Shown here piece after piece: positions 34,513-42,336 of a stretch of DNA of 45,769 bases. Position 1 is the first letter of the stretch. Each line of letters starts with the position of its first letter. The stretch covers positions 1 to 45,769 of the forward strand of contig NZ_VXKJ01000044.1 in NCBI RefSeq assembly GCF_008693075.1, read 5' to 3'. The notes under the pieces are model-generated. The model ran no database searches. It was not told the DNA's origin and saw only the letters and a list, made by a program, of their open reading frames with translations. A program made the position numbers and the translations under genes. Origin of the DNA: Corynebacterium phocae. GTDB lineage: Bacteria; Actinomycetota; Actinomycetes; Mycobacteriales; Mycobacteriaceae.

Positions 34513-35916
34513 TTAGCCAATAGCGGCCATGATTGGCTCCATGCCAAAGTACAGCACAAACAGCCCGGCCACGGTCCACATAATCCAGTGGATTTCCTTG
34601 GCGCGGCCAGTGAAGATGTACATCAAGGTAAAAGCAATGAAACCAATCCCAATGCCGTTGGCAATGGAATAGGTAAACGGCATGACCACGATGGTCAGGA
34701 AGGCCGGGATGGCCATCTCAATCCGGTCCCACTCGATGAGTTTGAGCTGGGAGGCCATCATGGCTCCCACTACAACTAGGACGGGAGCAGCCGCCTCAAT
34801 GGGCACAATCTCATACAGCGGGGTGAAAAACATGGCGGCCAGGAAGATGATGCCGGTCACGATGTTAGCCAGGCCGGTGCGCGCGCCGTCCCCAATACCC
34901 GCAGCGGAGTCCACATAAACGGTGTTGGACGACACCGAGCCCGCACCGCCGGCCACAGCACCCACGCCCTCAATTACCAGGGCGGTCTTCAGGTTGGGCA
35001 ACTTGCCGGTCTCATCCTCGAGCCCAGCCTGCTTACCCAAGGCGTTCATGGTGCCCATGGCGTCAAAGAAGTTGGTCAGCAGCAGCGTGAAAATCAACAA
35101 CACGGTGGCTAGTACACCCAGGCGGGTAAACGCGCCCAGCAAGCTGATGTGGCCCACAATGGAAAGGTCGGGCATGCTGCCCAGAATGCTAGGCAGCTCC
35201 GGCGTGGCCATGCCCCAGTCCGCGGAGCCAAAAATTGCCTGGCAGATCAGCGCCAAGATGGTGGTGATAACAATCGCGATGAATAGGCCACCGGGGACGT
35301 TGCGCACCACCATGAAGGCGCACAGCACCAAACCAATCACAAAGATGAGGGCAGGCAGCGTGGCAATCGAGCCATTAATGCCCAACCCCACCGGGACCGG
35401 GGTCATGGCGGAGTCCGGAACGCGGGTGACAAAGCCGCCGTCAACAAACCCGATGATGGCAATAAACATGCCGATACCCACGCCCATGGCGGCCTTCATT
35501 GACGCCGGGATGGCATCAAAAACCGCCTGGCGGAAACCAGACAAGGCCAACGCCACGATGATGAGGCCTTCAATGACCACCAGGCCCATGGCTTCTTGCC
35601 AGGACAATCCTTTGACAGAGACCATAGTCACGGCCACGAAGGTGTTCATACCCAGGCCGGCGGCCAGGGCGAACGGGTATTTAGCAATCGCGCCGAAGGC
35701 GATGGTCATGATACCCGCGATTAGTGCAGTGGCGGCCGCTACCTGGGGAATACCCAGGGCGTAGCCGTTGACGTCCTCAGACGTGCCCACAATGAGAGGA
35801 TTGAGGAGGATGATATAGGCCATGGCGAAAAATGTCACCACGCCGGCGCGGACTTCGGTTCCCACGGTGGAACCACGTTCGGAGATATGGAAATAACGGT
35901 CGAGAGCAGCGTTCAT
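34513..35916 (-). CDS. NCS2-family purine permease (AzgA type)
   Basis: A 467-residue membrane protein of the hypoxanthine/guanine/adenine branch (AzgA-like) of nucleobase:cation symporter family 2. Typical parts are ITFFAMAYIILLNP-like VTFFAMAYIILLNP, AAGLGMNTFVAVT, and VGAVAGGAGSVSSNTVYVDSAAG. It has about 13-14 helices. Purine specificity follows from the subfamily, but which base is preferred is not decided. An 80-base gap with a TATAGA candidate box separates it from DUF3027 upstream, so it may have its own promoter. Confidence 0.9.
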   Translation of the reverse strand: MNAALDRYFHISERGSTVGTEVRAGVVTFFAMAYIILLNPLIVGTSEDVNGYALGIPQVAAATALIAGIMTIAFGAIAKYPFALAAGLGMNTFVAVTMVSVKGLSWQEAMGLVVIEGLIIVALALSGFRQAVFDAIPASMKAAMGVGIGMFIAIIGFVDGGFVTRVPDSAMTPVPVGLGINGSIATLPALIFVIGLVLCAFMVVRNVPGGLFIAIVITTILALICQAIFGSADWGMATPELPSILGSMPDLSIVGHISLLGAFTRLGVLATVLLIFTLLLTNFFDAMGTMNALGKQAGLEDETGKLPNLKTALVIEGVGAVAGGAGSVSSNTVYVDSAAGIGDGARTGLANIVTGIIFLAAMFFTPLYEIVPIEAAAPVLVVVGAMMASQLKLIEWDRIEMAIPAFLTIVVMPFTYSIANGIGIGFIAFTLMYIFTGRAKEIHWIMWTVAGLFVLYFGMEPIMAAIG

Positions 35917-35996
35917 CGCTGTGGCAGCCCCTTTACTCAGTGCCAGGGAGGATAATTACCTTCTAAGCCTGGTCTATAGGGGCCATAAAAACCAAA

Positions 35997-36656
35997 TTAA
36001 AACACGGGTTTTTCATCATCGAACGGTGTGATTTCCGCCGTACCTTCCTCAGCCACCTTGACCTTTGAGTGCGCCCCGCAACCATAGGTGGCGTGCACCA
36101 CTTCCCCGTCAGCGGAGTATTCGTTGGTACAGACCCCAAAGTGCGGGCCCAGAGGCTCCCCCAGGGCCACCTGGAAAGCACAGGTACGGCACTGCATGGG
36201 GGCCTTAGCTGCCATTTCCGTGTTCGGCCCGCGGTTGCCGGTCATCCACCGGTCTTTTGCGGCCTTAGCGCCGTGGGCGGTGAGCTGGCCGGCGGCGTCC
36301 AAACGGGGGTCATCGGCAGCAGGTGGCATGAGGTCACCCGGACCCAAATCCTCCGGCCGCAGCCGCTGGGAATACGGAACCCAGTCCGGGGCCTGCAAAG
36401 CCTTGCGGCCCGGCACCAGGGCCACCTCATTGACCGTAACGTCCACAGAGCCGTCCGCGTGAGCCAACACCGCATGCCACTCCCAGCCCGGGTATCCCGG
36501 AACGCGCGCTGCAAAGCGGTGGGTCACCACGTTGTTACCGGAAACGGCCACTCCCAAATGCTTTCCGGCGCCGCTGTCATCCACCTCCGCAACAACGTCA
36601 CGGGCCAACTCAATAGCGGCTTCACTCAGTAACGGGTTCTTCATGTTCTTGGGCAC
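35997..36656 (-). CDS. DUF3027 domain protein
   Basis: A 219-residue actinobacterial DUF3027 protein (GYPGWEWHAVLAHADGSVD, then DWVPYSQRLRPEDLGPGDLMPP). It has a CxxC pair in MQCRTCAFQV and further cysteines in FGVCTNEYSADG and TYGCGAHS, so it may bind a metal such as zinc. The start is GTG 36656: TAATAT lies seven bases upstream without a ribosome-binding site, as in leaderless transcripts. The function is unknown. Confidence 0.85.
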   Translation of the reverse strand: MPKNMKNPLLSEAAIELARDVVAEVDDSGAGKHLGVAVSGNNVVTHRFAARVPGYPGWEWHAVLAHADGSVDVTVNEVALVPGRKALQAPDWVPYSQRLRPEDLGPGDLMPPAADDPRLDAAGQLTAHGAKAAKDRWMTGNRGPNTEMAAKAPMQCRTCAFQVALGEPLGPHFGVCTNEYSADGEVVHATYGCGAHSKVKVAEEGTAEITPFDDEKPVF

Positions 36657-36663
36657 GGCTTAT

Positions 36664-36669
36664 ATATTA
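36664..36669 (-). promoter_or_regulatory. -10 box for a leaderless DUF3027 transcript
   Basis: TAATAT on the minus strand ends seven bases before GTG 36656. No ribosome-binding site is present, so transcription likely starts at the start codon. Confidence 0.5.
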
Positions 36670-36683
36670 ACCGCCCGGCTAGT

Positions 36684-36700
36684 GCATGATGGAATCATGC
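36684..36700. promoter_or_regulatory. Inverted repeat enclosing a start codon
   Basis: GCATGAT (36684-36690) and ATCATGC (36694-36700) form a perfect 7-bp repeat with a three-base spacer. ATG 36697 of the cyclotransferase lipoprotein lies inside the right arm. It could be an operator or an RNA hairpin that masks the start. Confidence 0.4.
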
Positions 36701-37533
36701 AACTTCGTCTCTCTTCTTTCCCCTATGCCAGCGAACTCCGGGCCGCCGGTGCCAGTGTGCTAGCGGCCGCTTCAGTCCTGGGACTTTCTTCCTGCTCCGC
36801 GCACACTCCGCCCGCACACCTAGGCGTTGAGCATCTGCGCGCTGAAGTAATAGAACGCCTTGAATCCGACCCCACCTACTTCACCCAAGGCCTGGAAGTA
36901 GCACCTGACGGCACCGTGTGGGTGGGCACTGGGTTGTACGGCGAGTCCACCATCTTGCAGCGCAACCCGGCAACCGGGGAGGTTATTCACAGCCACGACC
37001 TTCCCGCAGACATCTTTGGCGAAGGTATCACCCACTATGACAACAGCCTCTGGCAGTTGTCCTGGAAAGCCGGCAAAGCCTTCAAATACGACGCCGCCAC
37101 GCTTCGACCAACTGGGGAGGCAACCTACCCCGGTGAGGGCTGGGGACTGTGCGCCATGGACAACCACCTGGTGCTCTCCGATGGCACCTCCACCCTGCGC
37201 ATCCTGGACCCGGAAACCTTCGCGGAGAAATCCCGCGTGGACGTCACCTTAGAAGGCCGGGCCGTAGATAAGCTCAACGAGCTCGAGTGCGTGGACGGCG
37301 CGGTCTACGCCAACGTCTGGTACTCCACCGATATCCTGCGCATTGACCCCTCCGACGGGAAAGTCACCGCCGTTATCGATGCCTCCGCCTCCACCGGCGT
37401 GAAAAACACCGGAGAAGAAAACCCAGACGCGGTCCTCAACGGCATTGCCCATATCCCCGGCACTGAGGAGTTCTACCTCACCGGCAAGCTGTGGAGCGAC
37501 CTCTACCGCGTCCGCTTCGTGGAAGTAGAATAA
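36697..37533 (+). CDS. Glutaminyl-peptide cyclotransferase-like lipoprotein
   Basis: A 278-residue exported protein of the bacterial/plant-type glutamine cyclotransferase family (five-bladed propeller), which turns N-terminal glutamine into pyroglutamate. A lipobox-like LSSCSAH follows the signal peptide, so it should be lipid-anchored. Conserved stretches include DPTYFTQGLEV, GLYGESTILQ, FGEGITHY, LNELECVDGAVYANVW and VLNGIAHIPG. ATG 36697 lies inside an inverted repeat, and an in-frame GTG at 36682 is an alternative. The DUF2771 gene follows after six bases. Confidence 0.85.
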   Translation: MQLRLSSFPYASELRAAGASVLAAASVLGLSSCSAHTPPAHLGVEHLRAEVIERLESDPTYFTQGLEVAPDGTVWVGTGLYGESTILQRNPATGEVIHSHDLPADIFGEGITHYDNSLWQLSWKAGKAFKYDAATLRPTGEATYPGEGWGLCAMDNHLVLSDGTSTLRILDPETFAEKSRVDVTLEGRAVDKLNELECVDGAVYANVWYSTDILRIDPSDGKVTAVIDASASTGVKNTGEENPDAVLNGIAHIPGTEEFYLTGKLWSDLYRVRFVEVE

Positions 37534-37539
37534 ATACCC

Positions 37540-38106
37540 ATGGCTACTGTTAAAGAGGCTAAGCGCAAATCGCTTATCCAGATCCTGACCCTCATGGTTG
37601 CCGTCTGCATCATCGTAGTGGTGGTGGTGCTGGCTCAAAAGTGGTTTAATTCCCGCCCCGGCACCCCGCCTGCGCAGCTGTCGGTTACCGCCACGGCCGG
37701 CGGCAAAAGCATAGAAGTCCTGCCGTACATGGTGTGCGAACTAGACGCCCAGTGCCCGGAGGGCACCGTGCCCAACCTCACCGTGGACGCCGGCGGGACC
37801 TTAGAGATTGATGTTCCGGAGGAACTAGCCAGCCACCAGTGGCGGATTCTGACCATCTACACCGACCCCGCTGCTAACGACGAAACCCTGCACGGCGCGG
37901 GGGAAACAACCCACGTGGAAATCCCCGGCTCAGTAGATCCCATCAAGGCCTCCACCGGCACGCAACCGAAGCTTCAGTTGGTGGAAATCTCCGCACTGCT
38001 CATTGGCCACGATGACAACGGGGAGGAAACCCCCGTTAATACCGTGTGGTCATTATCAACCATGACCGAAGATGAGCTAGCGCAGTCCAAGGCCCAAGGA
38101 AACTAG
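37540..38106 (+). CDS. DUF2771 membrane-anchored protein
   Basis: A 188-residue protein of the actinobacterial DUF2771 family. A single membrane helix near the N-terminus (ILTLMVAVCIIVVVVVLA) is followed by an extracytoplasmic beta-rich domain with MVCELDAQCPEG, whose two cysteines may form a disulfide. It follows the cyclotransferase gene after six bases, so the two likely form one transcript, closed by the hairpin at 38147. The function is unknown. Confidence 0.85.
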   Translation: MATVKEAKRKSLIQILTLMVAVCIIVVVVVLAQKWFNSRPGTPPAQLSVTATAGGKSIEVLPYMVCELDAQCPEGTVPNLTVDAGGTLEIDVPEELASHQWRILTIYTDPAANDETLHGAGETTHVEIPGSVDPIKASTGTQPKLQLVEISALLIGHDDNGEETPVNTVWSLSTMTEDELAQSKAQGN

Positions 38107-38146
38107 GCCCGGCAAGCTACCGACGCCCCCTCAAGGCACCGCCGCA

Positions 38147-38182
38147 AAAGCCACCGCTTCCGGAACAGGAAACGGTGGCTTT
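38147..38182 (+). terminator. Terminator after the DUF2771 gene
   Basis: AAAGCCACCG (38147-38156) pairs with CGGTGGCTTT (38173-38182), with an inner TTCC/GGAA pair. It ends in TTTA on the plus strand and lies 40 bases after the stop. Confidence 0.85.
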
Positions 38183-38233
38183 ATCCATACCCTAGCGCCG
38201 CTGGAACGCCTGGGGACCGGGCGCTTGGAGGCG

Positions 38234-38309
38234 CAGGCGCTCAGGATCTTGGGCTCTTGGGAGCCCAGGCGCTCAGGATCTTGGGCTCTTGGGAGCCCAG
38301 GCGCTCAGG
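38234..38309. repeat. 32-bp tandem repeat (2.4 copies)
   Basis: The unit beginning CAGGCGCTCAGGATCTTGGG spans 38234-38265, is repeated exactly at 38266-38297, and starts a third time at 38298-38309 before diverging. Each full unit contains the small hairpin GGGCTC-TTGG-GAGCCC completed by the next unit. It lies directly downstream of the minus-strand cold-shock gene. Confidence 0.9.
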
Positions 38310-38320
38310 CTTGTGGGCAG

Positions 38321-38701
38321 TTAGGCGTCAAGGTCTTTGGCTATGGCGCGAAGGATTTCTGCCACCTGGCGGCCGGTCTTGCGGTCCGGGTAGTGCCCCG
38401 AGGTCAGTGTGGGTAGAACCTGGGTGTCTAGCACGGTCATCACGTCTGACAAGACGCTGGCCAGCTCATCAGGTTTGCGCGCGGGGGTGCGCCGGCGCGG
38501 GGTGTCCAGGATTTTAATCCGCAGCGCCTGCGGGCCACGGCGGCCGGCCGCGAAATCAAACTCAATCCGCTGGCCCTGAACAAGCTCTTCCACGCCCTCA
38601 GGAAGGACGTTTTTGCCCACAAAGACGTCCTGGTCGCCCGGGTTGGAAACGAAGCCAAAGCCTTTGTCCGTGTCATACCATTTCACTTTGCCAATTGGCA
38701 C
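38321..38701 (-). CDS. Cold-shock domain protein with C-terminal extension
   Basis: A 126-residue protein with an N-terminal cold-shock domain. The RNA-binding motifs are KGFGFVSNPG (RNP1) and DVFVGKNV (RNP2), preceded by GKVKWYD. Unlike the 67-residue classical form it has an extra 60 residues with a basic patch (TPRRRTPARK) and a helical tail, an actinobacterial type. I place the start at GTG 38701 because the family normally begins just before GKVKWYD and GAAAG lies about 11 bases upstream; GTGs at 38710 and 38713 are alternatives. Confidence 0.88.
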   Translation of the reverse strand: MPIGKVKWYDTDKGFGFVSNPGDQDVFVGKNVLPEGVEELVQGQRIEFDFAAGRRGPQALRIKILDTPRRRTPARKPDELASVLSDVMTVLDTQVLPTLTSGHYPDRKTGRQVAEILRAIAKDLDA

Positions 38702-38713
38702 AGGGCTCACCAC

Positions 38714-39021
38714 TTTCTATCTACAAGGAAAGACCCCAGTTTAGCGCACAGCCGCCCGCTAGCGGTACCTCCGCGCAACCCTTAAAATCCTCGCGACACG
38801 CCAAGAAGTGTGACCTATCTAACAATAAGATTGGGTAAATTGGAATTTTGGCGCTTACCTGCATAGATTGCAAAAACCGTACGTCCCATCAGTAACGCCC
38901 GTATTTAGACCGAGACACAAGCGTGACTAATTCGTTATAAAGCGGTACGGTCGCCTGCAAGCGCTTTTAGTCCGCACTTAAAACCCCTAAGCCCAGCTAG
39001 TACCAGTGGCCTTGGGACACC
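38714..39021. other. Long upstream region of rpf1
   Basis: No gene in the 440 bases before rpf1. TATAAA at 38936-38941 could be a -10 box, giving a leader of about 200 bases. ACCCCT at 38983-38988 fits the loose RamA pattern. I looked for a c-di-AMP (ydaO) riboswitch, known upstream of rpf genes in other actinobacteria, and could not find its conserved core. Confidence 0.4.
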
Positions 39022-39068
39022 GCAGGGAAAGCCACCCGCTTTCACCCTTTAAAAAGGTTTCTCCCTGC
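39022..39068 (+). other. Foldable leader element before rpf1
   Basis: GCAGGGA (39022-39028) pairs with TCCCTGC (39062-39068) and encloses two small hairpins: AAGC-CACCC-GCTT-type (39029-39041) and CCTTT/AAAGG (39046-39057). GTGGC (39006-39010) could also pair with GCCAC (39031-39035). Together they suggest a structured 5' leader. No known RNA class is recognised. Confidence 0.4.
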
Positions 39069-39138
39069 AGCCGGACACGGGACCATCTCCCCGCACAATC
39101 GCAACCTTTAACACGTTGAATAAACAAGCGGGATATAG

Positions 39139-39840
<702 letters not shown>

Positions 39841-39866
39841 AAAGAACCTGCCCACTACTAGCCCTT

Positions 39867-39902
39867 CCGCCGGCGTCTGCACTCCTTTGCACGCACCGGC
39901 GG
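39867..39902 (+). terminator. rpf1 terminator
   Basis: CCGCCGG (39867-39873) pairs with CCGGCGG (39896-39902), and an inner TGCA-type pairing is possible. ATTTTTG follows. It lies 26 bases after the rpf1 stop. Confidence 0.85.
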
Positions 39903-39981
39903 ATTTTTGCTGTCTTACCCCCTATTAATCCCACCCCGCCTGGCCACCGCCAGTTGAGCCCCGGGGTGAAAACGCACAAAA

Positions 39982-39999
39982 GGCACCCCGCAGGGTGCC
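39982..39999 (-). terminator. Terminator of the small minus-strand gene
   Basis: GGCACCC (39982-39988) pairs with GGGTGCC (39993-39999) around a four-base loop. On the minus strand TTTTG follows. It lies 21 bases after the stop of the small gene at 40021. Confidence 0.8.
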
Positions 40000-40020
40000 C
40001 GTGGTGGTTAGAGGTAAGTA

Positions 40021-40206
40021 CTAGCGGTTAATCCGGGTATAGGGGTGGACGTAACCGGTCTTTTCTGCCGGCATGGGCAAGACCAAATCATCCCCGTAAG
40101 GGCTAGTGGCACCCTGGAAAGGGGCGGCGATTTCAGTAACAATGTGATCGCGTGAGGTATCTACCGGCCAGGCGGGGTTAATTCCCTGAATTTCTGCGTT
40201 TGACAT
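40021..40206 (-). CDS. Small conserved-looking protein of unknown function
   Basis: A 61-residue protein with no motif that I recognise. It is rich in Pro, Asp and aromatic residues (IQGINPAWPVDTSRDHIV, then KTGYVHPYTRINR) and has no membrane segment. I choose ATG 40206 because CATAAT (complement of 40214-40219) lies seven bases upstream, as for leaderless genes; the ATG at 40215 overlaps this box. Its own terminator and promoter make it a believable gene despite its size. It is divergent from the helicase-partner gene. Confidence 0.65.
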   Translation of the reverse strand: MSNAEIQGINPAWPVDTSRDHIVTEIAAPFQGATSPYGDDLVLPMPAEKTGYVHPYTRINR

Positions 40207-40213
40207 AAAACTC

Positions 40214-40219
40214 ATTATG
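40214..40219 (-). promoter_or_regulatory. -10 box for the small leaderless gene
   Basis: CATAAT on the minus strand ends seven bases before ATG 40206, matching the layout of the other leaderless genes in the window. No ribosome-binding site is seen. Confidence 0.45.
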
Positions 40220-40273
40220 CCAAACCCGGGAGCAAAACGTAACTCATTTCAGGCACTAAACTTGGAAACTACT

Positions 40274-42331
40274 ATGACATTTGCAACTTCCGCGAACTTG
40301 GGCCCGCTAGATTTGGGCGAATGGCTCTCCAAGCGCTCCCAGGAGGAGCTGGCCACCATCCTAGAAAACCGCCCCGACGCGGGGGTTCCGCTGCCGGCGG
40401 GGTTTTCCGCGCTGGCCACCCGGCTGACACTGCGCAGCTCAGTGACCCGGGCACTGGCCAGCGTCAACGCGGCGGAGATTGCAGAGCTGGAAGATATCGC
40501 CGAACGCGGCGGGGAGCTGGCCCCGGTGGAGGTCTCAGATGTCCCAGCCAGCCGGAGCCTAAAGAGCAAAGCGCTTATTTTTGGCGACGGAAAAGTGATG
40601 GTACCCGGCGCGGTTATCTCCGCGCTGCCCACGGGCTTTAGTGTAAAAAATCAACGCCGGGTTACGCCTGAGGAGCTGGCGCAGCTGCCCCCGGAGCACA
40701 AACGCGTACTGGAAACACTGCAAGAAACCGGCCTGGGCACTACCCGGGACGCTGCCCCGGACGCCCCACCCCACCGCCCCATCCCGCAGCTGTTGGCGGC
40801 CGGGCTACTAGAGCGCGTGGACCACACCACGGTCCGCCTGCCCCGGACGGTGCGCACGGTGTTGCGCGGCCAGGAGCCGGTCATTATCCCCGCCACGGCG
40901 TCGGGGCGCCAGGGCACGCCGGTGCCTTGCCAGCGGGCGGATGAAGCCGGCGCCGCCGCCGGCTTGGAAGTAGTTAGGCTGATGGGCCAGCTCATCGAGG
41001 TTCTAGGCCAGCGCCCCGTGGAGTTGCTCAAGGACAAGTCAGTGGGCGTGCGCCAGGTGGCGGCGCTTGACAAGCAGCTAGGAACACTGGACGCCGCCGC
41101 GCTGATCGGTTTAGGCCACAGCGCCCGGCTGCTTAGCCGCGGGGAGCCTACCGGCGGGCCGGAGGGAAACTTCCTCGCCCCCACGCAAGCCTCAGTCGAT
41201 TGGGCGGACGCCCCGCTGGCCGCCCGCTTGGAGGCGCTTCAACGCGCTTGGTTCCACTCGCCCTGGGCTACGTGGGAGTCCGCCCGGGCACTAGACCCCG
41301 CCACCCGCCATGATTTCTTGCCCCGCTACAAAGACACCATCGTGGATATCTACCGGGGTTCGGCCGCCGCGTTGAGCACGGAGGATTTCTTGGAAGATCT
41401 CCGCTTTTCCCGCCCCCTGTTTGCCACCCATACTCAACCCGCCACCGTGGAAAACCTGCATGCCCAGGCCCAGTGGCTGGGAATAGTGGCCCAGGGCCGG
41501 CTGACCCACTCCCGTCCTATCCCGGAGGCAATCAGCCATTTCATCACGCAGGCGGACATGACTGTTCTAGCCCCGGGTCCGCTGGACACGCCAGTATTGC
41601 GCACCCTGGAGAAGCTGGCGGACGTAGAATCCCCTGGCCTGGCCAGTGTTTACCGGTTGAGCCACCAATCCATTCGGCGGGGCCTGGACTCAGGTCTCAC
41701 CGCAGCGGAAATCACTACTTTCCTAAGCGAGCACAACCTAGGTGAGCTGCCGCAGGGAATAGGCTTTTTGGTGGCTGATGTCGCGCGCGGTCACGGGGCG
41801 CTGCGCGCCGGCCCCGCGCTGTCGTACCTCAGGTGCGGTGATGAAGCACTGCTGGCCCAGGCGGTAGCCGTGGTCAGCGAACTGCGCTTGCTGGCCCCCA
41901 CGGTAGCGGTGAGCTCGGTCCACTTAGGTCAACTGCTGGCCAAACTCCGGGAGGCTGGCTTCTCCCCTGCCGCTGAGGATGAGCAAGGCGCCACTATTAC
42001 GGTCACGCCCGAACCCGCACTGCTGCCAACGCCGAAGGTTACTGGGGCGCGCCGCGCGGAGGGCATCGACAGCGAACAGGCAGCTGCGGCCCTGCTCACT
42101 ACCGCCGATGCCCCCGTGCCCGCCGCGTCCCAAACCCCTCTGGAAACCCTGCGCGCCGCCGCACGCTCCCGGCACCCCGTGGTGCTCAGCTATGCGGATA
42201 AGGAAGGCCGCACCAAGGAACTTGGCCTCACCCCGCTGAGCGTGTCCGGCGGACAAGTAGACGCACTATCTAACAACGGCACTACAGTGCGCATCCCGGT
42301 TCCGCGAATCCGCGATGTCCGGCTAGCCTAG
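40274..42331 (+). CDS. Helicase-associated protein (Helicase_C_3 type), XPB partner
   Basis: A 685-residue protein of the family often annotated as XPB/Ssl2-like or helicase conserved C-terminal domain protein. It has no Walker A or DEAD motif, so it is not itself a full helicase. The C-terminal 70 residues (LETLRAAARSRHPVVLSYADKEGRT, then GQVDALSNNGTTVRIPVPRI) resemble a WYL/Sm-like beta domain. ATG 40274 is chosen since TAAACT (40257-40262) lies 11 bases upstream; the earlier in-frame ATG 40217 overlaps the divergent gene. It is followed after five bases by the XPB gene. A joint role in DNA repair is inferred. Confidence 0.82.
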   Translation: MTFATSANLGPLDLGEWLSKRSQEELATILENRPDAGVPLPAGFSALATRLTLRSSVTRALASVNAAEIAELEDIAERGGELAPVEVSDVPASRSLKSKALIFGDGKVMVPGAVISALPTGFSVKNQRRVTPEELAQLPPEHKRVLETLQETGLGTTRDAAPDAPPHRPIPQLLAAGLLERVDHTTVRLPRTVRTVLRGQEPVIIPATASGRQGTPVPCQRADEAGAAAGLEVVRLMGQLIEVLGQRPVELLKDKSVGVRQVAALDKQLGTLDAAALIGLGHSARLLSRGEPTGGPEGNFLAPTQASVDWADAPLAARLEALQRAWFHSPWATWESARALDPATRHDFLPRYKDTIVDIYRGSAAALSTEDFLEDLRFSRPLFATHTQPATVENLHAQAQWLGIVAQGRLTHSRPIPEAISHFITQADMTVLAPGPLDTPVLRTLEKLADVESPGLASVYRLSHQSIRRGLDSGLTAAEITTFLSEHNLGELPQGIGFLVADVARGHGALRAGPALSYLRCGDEALLAQAVAVVSELRLLAPTVAVSSVHLGQLLAKLREAGFSPAAEDEQGATITVTPEPALLPTPKVTGARRAEGIDSEQAAAALLTTADAPVPAASQTPLETLRAAARSRHPVVLSYADKEGRTKELGLTPLSVSGGQVDALSNNGTTVRIPVPRIRDVRLA

Positions 42332-42336
42332 GAGGA

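Noticed and set aside
34922..35764. 280-codon plus-strand open frame
   Set aside because: Antisense to the purine permease, with Thr/Pro/Met-rich composition and no motifs.
38234..38309. Possible CRISPR array
   Set aside because: The repeat units are directly adjacent with no unique spacers, so this is a simple tandem repeat.
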